Origin: Sinohyriopsis cumingii
Lineage: Eukaryota > Mollusca > Bivalvia > Unionida > Unionidae
Direction of reading: 5' to 3'
Assembly: GCA_028554795.2 (NCBI GenBank)
Contig: CM068838.1
Location: forward strand, 86,742,944 to 86,806,943
DNA length: 64,000 nt
Shown: positions 1 through 13,400 of the stretch, one piece after another
Layout: every line of letters begins with the position of its first letter
How positions within the stretch are numbered: the first letter of the stretch is position 1
Translations under genes and position numbers: made by a program
Notes under the pieces: generated by a model
What the model was told of the DNA's origin: nothing
The model's input: the letters and a program-made list of their open reading frames with translations, nothing else
Databases searched by the model: none

Positions 1-145
1 GCTTGCCAGTAGCTTCTCGTGGGTCGGTGGTTCTTTCCGGGGTTTTCTCGGGTTCTTCCTCCACCATTAATACTGGCCGCCATGTATAGCCTATCGTGTG
101 CTGAAATATGGCGTTAAACCCCACAACAACAACAACAACAACAAC
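1..145 (+). mobile_element. SINE 3' portion (tRNA-headed family A), cut by window edge
   Basis: Matches the body and tail of the SINE copies at 18899-19143 and 53438-53693 (CTTCTCGTGGGTCGGTGGTT, GGCCGCCATGTATAGCCTAT, then GGCGTTAAACCC) and ends in a CAA-type tail. The tRNA-like head would lie left of the window. Confidence 0.85.
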
Positions 146-511
146 CATAATTTCACTTGGCCATTTGAACTAATAATGATGAATGATGGGCAAGGCCTTA
201 CCATAATTTTGTTTGGCCATTTGAACTAATAATGATGAATGATGGGCAAGGCCTTACCATAATTTCACTTGCCATTTGAACTAATAATGATGAATGATGG
301 GCAAGGCCTTACCATAATTTCACTTGGCCATTGGAACTAATAATGATGAATGATGGACAATGCCTTACCATAATTTTGCTTGGCAATTTGAACTAATAAT
401 GATGAATGATGGGCAAGGCCTTACCATAATTTCACTTGGCCATTTGAACTAATAATGATGAATGATGGGCAAGACCTTGCCATAATTTCGCTTGACCATT
501 GGAACTAATAA
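146..511. repeat. 56-bp tandem array, about 6.5 copies
   Basis: Units begin CATAATTTCACTTGGCCATT and recur at 146, 202, 258, 313, 369, 425 and 481. It starts directly at the end of the SINE tail. No coding potential. Confidence 0.92.
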
Positions 512-2985
512 TATGTACAAGAAAGATTAGACTCCACAACTATGTTTTCCTCTTGGTACATCATAAGTATGAGGAGAGTGCCATTTCTTATTTACATTTA
601 CACAAGACAGATAGAACAGTGAGTCAAGCTTTTGCACTCCATCAGCTAAACTGTATATTCACATATTCTGTGCAGCATCTTGTGCATCACAAGGGTAAGG
701 GGCAGCAAAATACACCCATCCTCACCCACCTACTGCCTCATCATTACACAAAGTTCTAAATAAGTAAATATAAGAATAACGTTGCCCTCTAAGTAAGAGG
801 GGTGGTTAATTGGATTTGGCTGGCATTATGTAGGGGATGACCTCCCTCGATTTTATGGCCCAGTGTGAGTGGATAGATAGAACATCAACAGAGAACTGAG
901 CAAGACTATTGGGAAGAAATAATGCAATACGAGCCCCCATGACAAGAAAAATAACAAAATATAATCAATAACAATTAATAGACGGAACTCCAATTCATCC
1001 TAAGTTATGTCAACAGAATTTAATAGCAGTGTCTAATTTGGATTTATTTCATCATAATAACGAGTAATGAAAAGAGCGCAATGTCCACGTCTGATTGCAT
1101 CACCTTCCTCTCTTGATCCATGTATCACATCTTCCTATTCTATAGCCTTCCTATTCTGAATGCTTCATCTCTCCCTGGACCTCCTAGTCTTTTTATTCTG
1201 AACATGTCATCTATTTCCAGACTTCTGACTTCCATCTTCGGACTGTCCTGCCTCTCCCAGAAAGCTGTTTCCTTAATGCTGACCTCTTTCAGAAATTGTG
1301 CATCCTAGCACTAAACCCTGTCTTCTCTTACAAGACAACCACCTGGTCCCTTCAGAAATTATGCATCCTAGCACTAAACCCTGTCTTCTTTTACAAGACA
1401 ACCACCTGGTCCCCTTTCTTTGTTTAATGAGGAAAGCACTATTCTTTTTAGGCATCTTCAGAGCCAAACTTATCTCTCAGGAAATTTTGGACTCAAGAAT
1501 TTTGACCAAGGTCATCAGTTTAAATTCACATTACTTCCAAAGTGTATGCCTTAATTTACTCTGACCAATTGTATGCAGCGGTTCCTAAATTGTTCCCAAG
1601 ATAATCATTTCTTTCATCAGATTTTGAACAGCCTAGAATCTCTGACCTACATTGCAATCAACTTCCCTTCAAAAATAATAATCTGAGATGGGTTCCTAGC
1701 AAAGCAGTTATTCTTGGTAGCTCAAATGTTTACTTTGTCAGGACAGCATTGTGATGCCCTGCTCAAATCTCAATGAGTCGACGACGTTGGCCTTTTCAAG
1801 TTTAACAGTGACATGGTGGGAGGGAGAAAAGAAAGATCGAAGTGACCCTTCACAAAGACTTTTCTGGCTTAAATGTGATAAAATTTTAATGCTCAGTGCA
1901 TTCAACTTGATGGTTCAATACTATTCAAAATTTGACACTTTATAATAAGAAATATGTAAACATAAGGAATTACAAAAAACTTTAGGAAGATAATTCCTTG
2001 AAAATAAATGTAAACATGAAGCTCTACAAGCTAAGAATAAATGGTAAAGATGTAAAAAGAAGATTCAAAGTAAATAAAATAAAAAATATAAAATAAAATC
2101 CTTAAATATCCACTTGAAGTTTGTGATACTATAAGTTAAATTATACAATAAATTAAAAGATTTCTCTTAAAGTACATCATTATAAACTTTCTTAATCGGG
2201 TTACATTAAAACAAATGTCTGTCACATGGGTCAGAAGCTGATATAGTCAACAAGAATGTGTTCAGCTATAAATGGACACATTCTGGGAATGCATTCTGGT
2301 TAAGGTTTATCCTTCCAGAATTATGCATAAATTAGGATTGCATGTCCTATGTACATTTTGCCATCTTTGTGATTTGTTCTACATCAAGGATGGCACTATC
2401 TATGATTTTTTTGTTGTTAATAATGTCTTTTTATTTAAAGAATTATAACAAACAAAAGCCCTAAATAGTTAAGTCCTGTTACAAAAACTTACATCATGTA
2501 CCAGTTAGACCCTAGCTAAATTTTGATCCACTAATTTGATCATTTCTCAGTGGTCAGCTAGACTTGACTTTTAGGAAGCAGTGACTTCTACTTTTGAACA
2601 GAACAGGGAGAAGTGAGAGCTGAGCAGGTGTGTATCTGTGTGTGTGTTTGTGTGTGTTGTTTTCATTCTCTTATTTGAAATATGTCCTCTATTTCCCAGT
2701 ATGCATATTTGTATTTGACATTGGTGTTAAGCAATACTTTCAAGTAGACAATTTTGTTTTATCTACATTATTAACACATCTGGTGCATGATTAAAACCTA
2801 GCATATTCATATGCAGTATATTTTGGCAATATGACTTCAAAAGAAAACAAAAAGAAGATATACATTGTAATTAATTTTAACTGAGAAACTAGAGCATTAT
2901 TATACTACTGTAATTGCAAGTCAGTACAAATGCTTAATCAACTACCCTTAATCAAGAATTTTTCTTTTTATTTTCTGTAAGTTTA
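512..2985. other. Intron or 3' flank of host gene, no gene seen
   Basis: Apart from the duplication at 1289-1414, an AT-rich tract near 1960-2110 and a GT-rich microsatellite at about 2630-2661, I see nothing. Short frames lack coding character. Confidence 0.6.
1289..1414. repeat. 63-bp direct duplication
   Basis: Two nearly identical copies carrying CATCCTAGCACTAAACCCTG lie head to tail. The period is a multiple of three, which creates short spurious frames on both strands. Confidence 0.85.
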
Positions 2986-3009
2986 TTACATAATGGCAGT
3001 TGAAAAGAT

Positions 3010-3420
3010 TTCTAAGCTTGTTTGAAACAACCCCTGCACCATGTACATAGAGCAGATGCACATGTTTCAGACCATACTGTTCATCCTAAAACTATACCTA
3101 AACATTTTATCACAAATTTCACATTTGAACTGTTTATCACCAGTATGTATCATGGTGTGTCTCTTTACGGATGTACTCGTACTAAACATTTTATTACAAA
3201 TTTCACATTTAATTCATTTATCCCCTATTTCTAACATTGTGATCATCATCACTGCCTTCACTGAATGTTTATAACAAATGTTTTTTGTTTTTTTTTAAAG
3301 TGGTTTTATTGACTGCATGAATTCTCTTGTGTCTTGTCAAATTACTCAAATGGATCGTATCAACAAGGCAATGTCTGAATGTCTGGCGCATGTCAGGAGT
3401 CGAATGATGGGTTTCATGTT
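3010..3420 (-). pseudogene. C2H2 zinc-finger relic
   Basis: On the minus strand a near-perfect finger reads [17 protein letters not shown] then TMIH (Cx2C-x12-Hx3H), followed by the linker TGDKQFK and a second finger start CEICDKMF. Upstream (about 3310-3400) is the C-terminal half of another finger, LSNLTRHKRIH. A TGA lies before the first CEIC and the last finger loses its histidines, so it is broken. It could be a processed copy or an exon remnant of a zinc-finger gene. Confidence 0.78.
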
Positions 3421-3429
3421 CTAAAGCTT

Positions 3430-4208
3430 GTTTATGGAGTTTTCATTCCAAATATACAACATGCTGACTTATATTTGAAGTTGTTATATGGAAACTTCCA
3501 TTTGAAAAGGGTGACTGCAGGACAGCCTTGACTCTGATTTAACTGAAATTTGGTTAGGTAACGAAGAAAACAGAATACTTTTTTCCAGATTGTATGAAAA
3601 AATTCTTTAGAAGATATGGGATAATAAAAGGTTGCAAAATTTAATTTTCTGCAGACCTTTCACTATAGATAGAATATCTGAAAATAACTGATGAAATTTT
3701 TTGTTTGAGAGGTTTCAATGTGCTTCACAGACTTTATCATGCTTATAAGTTAGGTCAAAATTTAGATTTCATCTGGTAACTGACTTGAGAATGTGTCATT
3801 AGGTGTTGCAAACCTTATCCCTATCCTTCTCTTTCCAACAGTCTATATACACAAACGTACGGCCATAACAGGATGATATGATTTTGGGTTTGAGTAATAG
3901 CATTGCGATAAATAATTAAAAAATAATAATTTCATATATCTTGACTTGTGTCTAAGAAAACAATTAATATATTAGTTGGTAATTTGAATTATTTCTTCCA
4001 AACATTGTTGTTAATTACAGCTGATGAGACAGTTCCCATCATAAAGATAAATGATCTTTCTGTTGAATTATTTTCATTCTGTGTCTTTAATAGTCTTGGA
4101 TGCATCTGTCAAACTGTTAAATCTGGAGCATTACAATTACACCCGAGTCGTTATCTAAGACAAACCATTATGTTCATCTCTAAATGTACTGTAACAATTT
4201 AGACCTAC
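3430..4208. other. Intronic, nothing recognised
   Basis: AT-rich sequence between the zinc-finger relic and the donor of exon 17. No repeat structure or coding signal that I can support. Confidence 0.5.
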
Positions 4209-4421
4209 CTGGTGCAGCTGCTTTCTCTTCCTCATTGTGTAAAAGTCCTGCCTCGATGAAGGGCTGTACATCCTCTCCTCCAGGCTGTGTGCCAACAGCC
4301 CACTGGTACGTCATCACCCCATGAATGCTGCTCTCAAATCCCTCAAACTGAACAGATACAGTCCCTGTGTCCATCTGGTAGTTAATATCAACTTTATCTT
4401 CAGCCCCATCCCTTAAAATGC
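4209..4421 (-). CDS. Exon 17 (last visible, symmetric phase 1-1)
   Basis: 213 bases. Acceptor TTCACAAG|G, donor CCAG|GTAGGT. It encodes DKVDINYQMDTGTVSVQFEG, then MTYQWAVGTQPGGEDVQPF, the best-preserved 'YxWAVGTxPGGxDVQPF' signature here. It ends in phase 1, so the gene must continue to the left; no suitable exon is visible in 1-4208, implying a last intron of more than 4.2 kb. Confidence 0.89.
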
Positions 4422-7400
4422 CTTGTGAAATAATAAAGATTGTTTTTATGTATAAACTTTCAGTCACTTTGATTTTAACATGCAGTGTTCTTATCCGAAA
4501 AAAAATTTGCTTGATATGAAAATCTGTTGTTCCCTACTCAGGAATTTTTCACAAGCTTAAAATTGAGGAATATAAAGTTCAAAATTAAAATGTATCTGAA
4601 TATGTATTAGTGTTTCATGGCATGACAGCACAATAATGGCTATGAGGTGCCAAGTAAGACTAAAGTTAAAAAAATATAACAATGAAAAATTGCACAAAAA
4701 GACTTTAGGAAGAAACACCATTCCAAAGAACAAAAACATAAGATATTAAAAGCAAAGATGTAAAAAAAAATTTTGTAAAATAGAATAAAATAAAATATAA
4801 CAGTATAATCAATTAAAACAAATCCTTAAATAAAAGCACATTCCATCAAAAACACTGAGATTTTCTGAGGTGGAACATCATCATCAGTCTGCCATTTATG
4901 ATTCAAATCTGAAAAAGTGGATTGACTGCCATAATAATAATAATAATAATGACCTTATTTAAAAAGGGTAACTCAATTAGCTAAGAACTAATCTACCTTG
5001 AGGCCCTCATACAAAGGAATTTATTTATTTTAGCTGCATCTCTGAAGCCACCGGATATATTGGGTTTGGAAGAAGGAAATAGAGTGGGCATTTCTATATC
5101 TCAACTAGAATACTATTCCAGAGCAGAGTTCCAAAGTACTGGAAACTTTTTTTAAAATAACTCCTTATTTGGTTTGGGAATTTTATACTGTTTGGTAGAC
5201 ATGGATCGCAGGTGGAGAGTATTACCAGGTAGCCTGTACTCGAATAGTGATTGTAAATATTCAGCAGCACTATTATGAGATATCCTGTACATTAATATGG
5301 CTTTTCTCAAACAGATTCGGTCTTTAATAGGTAATAATTTTAACCTACCAGCTAAATTTTCCTTGCTTTCTTTCTGGATTGATATTAGCCCAAATGCTCT
5401 TTTCAGAAAATGTGCCAGCCTTGCTACGTTTTTATCATTTGAATTACCCCATGCTGTATTACAGCTGTACAGTAGTCTAAATAGGGTTGTATGTAACTGT
5501 TTTAAAATAGTTTTCTGTGCCTGTCTGGGAGAAAATGTCTTATCCTACTGAGAAGCCATAAACTTGAATTGACTTCTTTACTGATATGTTTGATATTTTC
5601 AGTCCATGATAGGTTATTATCTACCAGAACACAAAGTAGTCTATCATGACAGACCATTTGCAAATTTGCATCCTTCCATGTCATAGTTCACTACTATCAA
5701 GATTTGTCCTTCTTTGCTGTGTTGAGGTAAGTAATATTTTAGTTTTACCAGTATTTACCACCATGCCATTGCATGTGCACCAGTTTTCCAGTTTGTTTAG
5801 GGCATTCTGTAAAGAAATTTCGAGTTCATGCTTTGTGTTTTGAATGTCTGACAATGTTGTGTCATCTGCATAGAGATCTGTAGATGATATTGAGTCTCTT
5901 AGTAAAAGTGGTAGGTCATTAATAAATAAAATGAATAGTAATGGACCTAGAATTGAGCCTTGTGGTACTCCATATCTAATGGTTCCAGGTTCAGACAGAA
6001 CATTATTCGATCAATTTTGTCTTGCATCTTGTGATCAAAATAAGTATAGCCTGATATGGGAGAGAGAGAGAGAGAGAGAGAGAGAGTAAAGTAATTTTAT
6101 TTGCATGGTTATTTTACATTTTCTTTTGGCTGGTACTGGGATTGTCTGTGTCTGAGCATCTGATACTGTTGATATTTGGGAGTCTGTCTGAATTGCTGTT
6201 TCACATGAGGTTACTTGCTCATTAACCGTTCCCTGTGCTGATTTAATAGCATGTAACTGTAGTTTTAATTCTTCAATTTGGGCCTCAAAGTTCCTAATTA
6301 TTTTTTGATGTACACACATGAAGAAATCATTAAGGTTTAAGCCATCACTGCTGTGGTCATGATTTATGGAGCCTGTAATTGCCTGACACTCTGGAGGGGT
6401 GTTAATTTTATTGCCTGAGTCATTTAGGTCAAAGACTTTAGGAGCTGTTTCATGTTTGGTACTACATCTAGTTACTGGTATAGATGTCAGCATATAACTG
6501 CCTTTAGCATGGGTATTCTCATCCTGTCTACATTTACAGATAATATGATCTAACCATGTGAAACTGTTCAGCCCCTGTATATGTAAGACACATGTTGTTG
6601 TTTTATACAATGTAGCTGTCGCAGTGTTTTTCTCTTGTGTTCTGTAGATAATACCATTTTGTACACTTGAACTGCATGAAGTCATGCAAGGTTCTGAATC
6701 CAATATCTGTTTTACAAACTCAAACTTTTGTGGATCTATATGCACAGTGATACAGTATTTATTATGTTTGACCCTCAGGAATTCTGGATAAATGTCAGCC
6801 ATATTGGATAACTCCAAAGCATCATCTGCACCATTGTTTTCATTTTTATTCTGAACATGACTTTCCTGCATGGGATTATCTGTGTGGCTCTGATCTTCAG
6901 GTATATCAGACATACTAAAGCCAGAGAACGATGCAGAAAATGTTGAGCTGAGTGTGTTGAGTAAGGAACCAACAAGGCTGGTATTTAAATACGTTTCCAT
7001 GATTCTGATATTCTCAGCTTTTTCATAACAGTGATAGCAAGTATATGAAATCCTTATTTATGACTAGCACATATCCATAAACTTTTGAATGAAACTTGCA
7101 TAACGTGTTTGAGATGGTATCAACTGAAGTTCAGATATGGTAGATGTAGTTCAATTTCAAGTATATCCACTTTGGATAGCCATCTTTGATAACCAGAAAT
7201 CATTTGTTTTGAAGAGGTTTCCAAATTCATTTGAATAGATGAAAATGTGCACATAAAATTTCACTTACACTAACTTAATATTGTCATAAATCCACAGTAT
7301 AAATTATGGCAACTGGTATTAGCATATTTAACACCAGTTTTTACACCAAGTTCATTGAATTGAGTAGAACTGTGTTAAGACCATATACACATGGCAGCCA

Positions 7401-10400
7401 TCTTTTCTTGTTATGTCATGATGGTGCCATGAGCATTTCCATAAGACATATGAATGTACTTGTTTTTATTTTCTGCACCTAAAAACCAACAAGGGTATGT
7501 AGTACCAACAAAAGTATGTAAAATTATGTACAACAAGAAAAAATAAAAAAAGCTTGTAGTAGCTTCTTATGGTACCTCAGCACAATAATAATAATAATAA
7601 TAATATTAATAATGATAACTTTATTTAAAGAAGTTCATTTGGTCAACTGGCCAATCTACCATGAGGCCTTCAACAATTACATGTGTATGAATAGCTGATG
7701 TACAATTTGTACAAGATGAGGTGAATTTGTACAATTTGTACCAATTTCCATTTCGTGACTGGTATCTAGTTGATGATAACTCTTTGGTCAAGAATCCAGA
7801 GATACCAATCTCCATTACTTGACTGGTATCTAATTGATGATAACTCTCTGGTCAAGAATCCAGTGATACCGATCTCCATTACTTGATTGGTATCTAATTG
7901 ATGATAACTCTCTGGTAAGAATCCTGAAAGACCCATCTCCATTACTTGACTGGCATCTAGTTGATGATAACTCTCTGATTAAGAATCCAGAGATACCAAT
8001 CTCCATTACATGACTGGTATCTAGTTGATAACTCTCTGGTTAAGAATCCAGAGAGACCAATCTCCATTACATGACTGGTATCTAGTTGATGATAACTCTC
8101 TGATTAAGAATCCAGAAAGACAAATCTCCATTACTTGACTGGTATCTAATTGATGATAACTCTATACCAATCTCCATTACATGACTGGTATCTAGTTGAT
8201 GATAACTCTCTGGTTAAGAATCCAGAGAGACCAATCTCCATTACATGACTGGAAATTTAGTTCATGTTAATGTGCTGCCACTTTTGATGACAATGGATTC
8301 CAAAGTACTTTTGGCTGAGTGTGTAATAATCACATCTTGTGGTTGCGCATGGACCAAATGATACATGTGATTTAAAACTTGTTTAAAAAAAACAGTGTCA
8401 CAACTCATCAAAATTGGACCAAAAAAGATTATTACCTTTCAGGGCATAACTGTTAGTCATATGCAGTTCACCTACCAAATGGCATCCAATTCTGTGGAAA
8501 GGTTGCAGGACTTCAGAGGGTTACAAAAAGACTGAAAGGATGGACAGATTGATTGACAGACAGAAAAGGTGATTACTACAGGGCTCCCACATATCAACAT
8601 CATCTCACTTCATCTGGATGAAGAAATTTGGCTAATACAGGTGAAAATAAAATTAAAGCATCTAATTCTTACTGCAAATTATTTTCTATATAAAAGCTTA
8701 TAGCAAGAACCTACCTATCTTATCCTGTGGTACAACAATGACTGGTGTGGAATACATGGTGTCACTGGGAGTTCCAGCACCGTTGTAGGCCTGCACAGAC
8801 AGATAATAGACTGGAACCTTGGTGTTTAGATCAGTGTTTTGCAATACCAGATCTCTGATGTACATACTGTTCTCCTTGCCTATGACACGCCAATCAAGAA
8901 TGTTGGTTGCACCTGTAATGCACCAAAATTGTTACAATAAGCTACTCAGTTTAGGACAAGCACATGTACTCAAAAAAGGGGGCATTAAATAGTCTATAAG
9001 TTGGGAGTGCATATGAATCATAAAAATACCAACTGACAAAGAATTACATCAATGGTGCTGCAAAATCCTCAAACATTTATTCAGAAATGCTGCATAAAGT
9101 TAAACATAACTAAAATTAGCAACTGCAAAATTTAATTTTTTTTGGTCAATCAACTTGTTTTAAAAACCTTTAGTAATAAACCATTTGTCTGCATGCATTA
9201 GCATTTAACTACAGCTACAATTATAGTGTCTATACAGTGCCAATTAAAAGAAAATTAAGAAAATGTAAAAATGAAGTACTTCACAAACTCCAGAACCCTT
9301 CCAATTAAATGCGAACATGAAGCACATAATAAAACATGAAATGTAAAGATACTAAAATTCTGCAAAAAATACATAAAATAATATATGAAGGTGAAAACAA
9401 TTTTTCAAGTAAAATATATTACTTTGTTAATACTTACCCCATCAAAATATCTTAGGAGAACTACTACCTTGTAAATCCAGTCCTCCGAGGAAAAAACTAG
9501 AATTTATCTGTCCACCAAGGTGGCAGTTAGAGTGACCTTCCCTTGATAGCAAGATTGGCACCACATTCCCATGAAATCATCAGTTACTACTGGAGTGGAA
9601 GGCATACTCTCTATATGCATGTAACTGCAGGGAGGCTGCGAGGAGTTTATGTGCATTACGATTGGGTAAGTATTATTGAAAAAACATTTTATTTAAAAAT
9701 TTGGAGTCTTCTTCAAATACATTACACAATCATAATACCATAGGAGAATAGGAAAGAGTTGGAGGGAGATACATCTGCTTGAGCTGGAGAGACCATATAT
9801 GATCCCCTAAGGCATGCAGGAGAGCTTCTAGATAACCTGATTTTAAAATAGACTCCGTATGTCAAGGAGATCACTACATTTGCAGTATTTTATGAATTAG
9901 ATCCTATTACTTTCATTGTGTCACTAAGTAGAGGCTCCCTTTTGGTGGCAAAGGCTTGAGAGTGAGTGATATTTTTGCTAGGGCTACTATACTGGAACAG
10001 GCAAAGGTGCTTGCACTGCACTGTATTGTGGATTTCCTGGATACAGGCCTCAATGTCTTTTATGTAAGAATTGCTACATCTTTTCTGCAGTGAGCTCAGT
10101 CTTTTCCACCTCGTGTTCAATTTCTTCCATTTTTTCCTTGAGACTACTGGTTATGTTCATTAATTCCCTGACCTTGTTATGTTCCAGCACTTCTCTGGAC
10201 AGCTACAAAGTCCGTACAACCAAGCCAGGTAATTTTGTCTGCTCCATCACTTGCTCTTCCAGACTGGAACAGCTGCCTGGGTAACAGTTGCCTGTACAGC
10301 TTTCTGGGTGATGGGGCAGTTGCAAGTTGCTATTCCTGAGCACACTGTTGTGTCAAGGTGGGTTGACCCAATGCCAAATTTTTTCTGGTGTCCTCGACAT

Positions 10401-13400
10401 AATTCTTCCTCAGAGTCTCTGTATTTCTTGTATTTGGCTGGGACTAGCTCATGTCAGGGCAGCATTCTGGTATGCTATGGCATACTCTGATATTGGTACA
10501 ATGAGATGTCCAAATCAAACCAGGAATTCCAATATTTCCTACTTCCACCAGTGGTCAGATGCCCCAGCTATGAACTCTTGCATAGGTACCATAATTAGCA
10601 GCACTACCATGAACTAGAAAATACACTGCTGGAACAGCAAGAATTGAGATGAATACTCTGTTGCCTGTATACCTAAAGTCAGCTAGTAGCTCCTTGCATT
10701 TCAATACCAGCCTGCATGTGGGATTTAGAAAATGCAGAATTCTCTGGCACATCTTTCAATGTATATCCATAAATACCCAATGAGTTGTGCCTACATTTAT
10801 ACAACCTCATAGACCTAGGTGGAACTGCTGGCCAATCTGAATCAAAACTTGCATCACTGCCATCCTGGCTTGAAAAACTTGGCCTTGTGTAATTGGTGTT
10901 TCTTGCCATTAAAAAAAAACTCTTGCGCATGTGCAATGGATATTCCTTGCCAAGTCTATTCTATGATCCCCAGTGCACAAGTGCAGATTTGGACCTAGAT
11001 TTGCTTGTACATACTCCCATTTTGCTATTTCCAATGGCAGTGTCTAGGCCCCCAGCGAACAAGTGCAGATATGGACCTAGACTTGATTGTACTTCCTCCC
11101 ATTTTGGTGTCTTGGCCATGCCAAAGAATGTGGGACACCTTTATTTCTTCTGCCAGATAGATACTTGTATTTGTACTTTTAAATACAGTATTTCCTGTGC
11201 CTTTGGCTCCATTTCATTGCATGCTGCAATCACAGCCATGGTTGCCAGCACGTCATTCATCTTGCCTAGTAGTGTGTGATGTTTCCCAGTTCCTTTAGGT
11301 TTCCAAGTCTTTCTACCTTGCACTACAAACATACAATGGCGCCTCTTCATCTGTGATTGGCATACCCTTCGCATTACTCTTTCAAAGGAGTATTGTACAT
11401 GCAACTCCTTGGAAAGTGGTTTCTGCAAAGCTTGTGCAGCTGTATTCATTAAGTTCATCCACATCCCCTTTTGAGGTCGTTGCCTTTGGGGGATGGTATT
11501 TTTTAATCTGGCTGGCTTACATGCTGCCTACTATCTGTAGGGAATCCTTTTCTGTAGCATTGTGCAGAGCCTGTAGGATGACCTTGTCTTTCAGGATTGG
11601 AGCTTCCATACATGTATTGGATTCCAAATGATACAGCTAATCTGGTTTTTGCAGAGAGAACACACCTATAGTGAAAGCTGTTGGTGTTTGCCAGTTCTCA
11701 CAAGGTATATAATCTTGTAGTTGTCCTCCTGCATGACAATGTCTATATGACACTTTTCCAGGATGACTTCCATCCCCTTGGTTGCCTAGACAGTGTGCAA
11801 GACACATTCTTCTTTACTCTGGACCAAACACAACACAATGTGAGTGCAATTCCCCATTTTGTTTTTATTCAGTTTTCTGCTGACTGTTGGTGAAAGCTAA
11901 GCATGTGCACCACTTTTTCTTCTGTGAGAACTATTTATGTAATTGTTTTGCTGTCCTCCACTGAAGTTACTAGCACAGCATTCTTGGTATGCAAGCTCAC
12001 CATGTCTCTTTTTTCTTGTGACTATTCCAACTCAAGCTAGTTCTGCTTGTCTTTCTTCTTGTGCTATCTGCATCTCCACCTCAGTGTGGTAGCTTCACAG
12101 CTCTGCCTTTAGATTGATACCAGGGCAGCACGAGTGAAATCTCAATTCTGGTGCAACCACAAGCCTGGACATCTGGTACGAAAATGTCTTTGAAAAATGC
12201 TTGTTGGGGCAGTTGGCATAGTCTACCAGATACACTCCAAATGGCCTGCATACCTCACCAGCCTTGAAGTTTGATACTACCTTGCTGCACAGCTTACAAT
12301 GGACAGTGTACCCCTGGCTGATTGTACTGATATATGTACAGCTTACAATGGACAGTGTACCCCTGGCTGATTGTACTGATATATGCACAGCTTACAATGG
12401 ACATTGTACCCCTGGTTCATTGTACTGATATATGCACAGCTTACAATGGACAGTGTACCCCTGGCTGATTGTACTGATATATGTACAGCTTACAATGGAC
12501 AGTGTACCCCTGGCTGATTGTACTGATATATGTACAGCTTACAATGGACAGTGTACCCCTGGCTGATTGTACTGATATATGCACAGCTTACAATGGACAG
12601 TGTACCCCTGGCTGATTGTACTGATGATATATGTACAGCTTACAATGGACAGTGTACCCCTGGTTCATTGTACTGATATATGTACAGCTTACAATGGACA
12701 GTGTACTCCTGGTTCATTGTACTGATATAAGTACAGCTTAATAGACAGTGTACCCCTGGCTGATTGTACTGATATATGTGCAGGCATGCTCACCAACACC
12801 ATGTTTTCCAGAATGGATGAATCAACAAAGTTGCTCTGCTCCAGCATGCCATTCTTTCACATGAGAGTCACCCTGTTAAGTTCTCCTGAGAAGTCAATAC
12901 CATAAAATAGCCACTTGGAAAACCTTGGTAACAAAGACCATTAAATGTATTGCCATTGGGGTTTCACATCTTTTCTAGGCTTGAAGTCTGTATCTTGCTC
13001 AATGTTATGTATGGTCCCACATAGAAGTCCATCACTTTTTCCGTCCACTGTGTGCATGTTTATCTGGATTTAACCATACATGCTTCCACTGGACTTCTGC
13101 ACAGCACCTTATATATTATACACCACTAGCATGGTGGGTCCTTTGTCCTCAGTTGTGAACACAAAGTACCTTGTATATTATACACCACTAACTTGGTGGG
13201 TCCTTTGTCCTCAGTTGTGCACACACAACACCTTGTATATTATACACCACCTGCTTGGTAGACCCTTAGTCCTCAGCTGTGCACAAAGCGCACCTTGCCG
13301 CTGTCAAACATAATGTCCTTGCTGTACAGGTATATAAAGATGTAGATATCATCCACAAAGGTTGGAAGACCAAAAAATGGACAGAGACATGTGCAGCCTT

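Noticed and set aside
146..511. CRISPR-like array
   Set aside because: Units are directly adjacent with no unique spacers, in a eukaryotic intronic setting; ordinary minisatellite. The same reasoning applies to the other arrays.
3041..3274. Plus-strand frames here as a small membrane protein
   Set aside because: They are the antisense of the zinc-finger relic.
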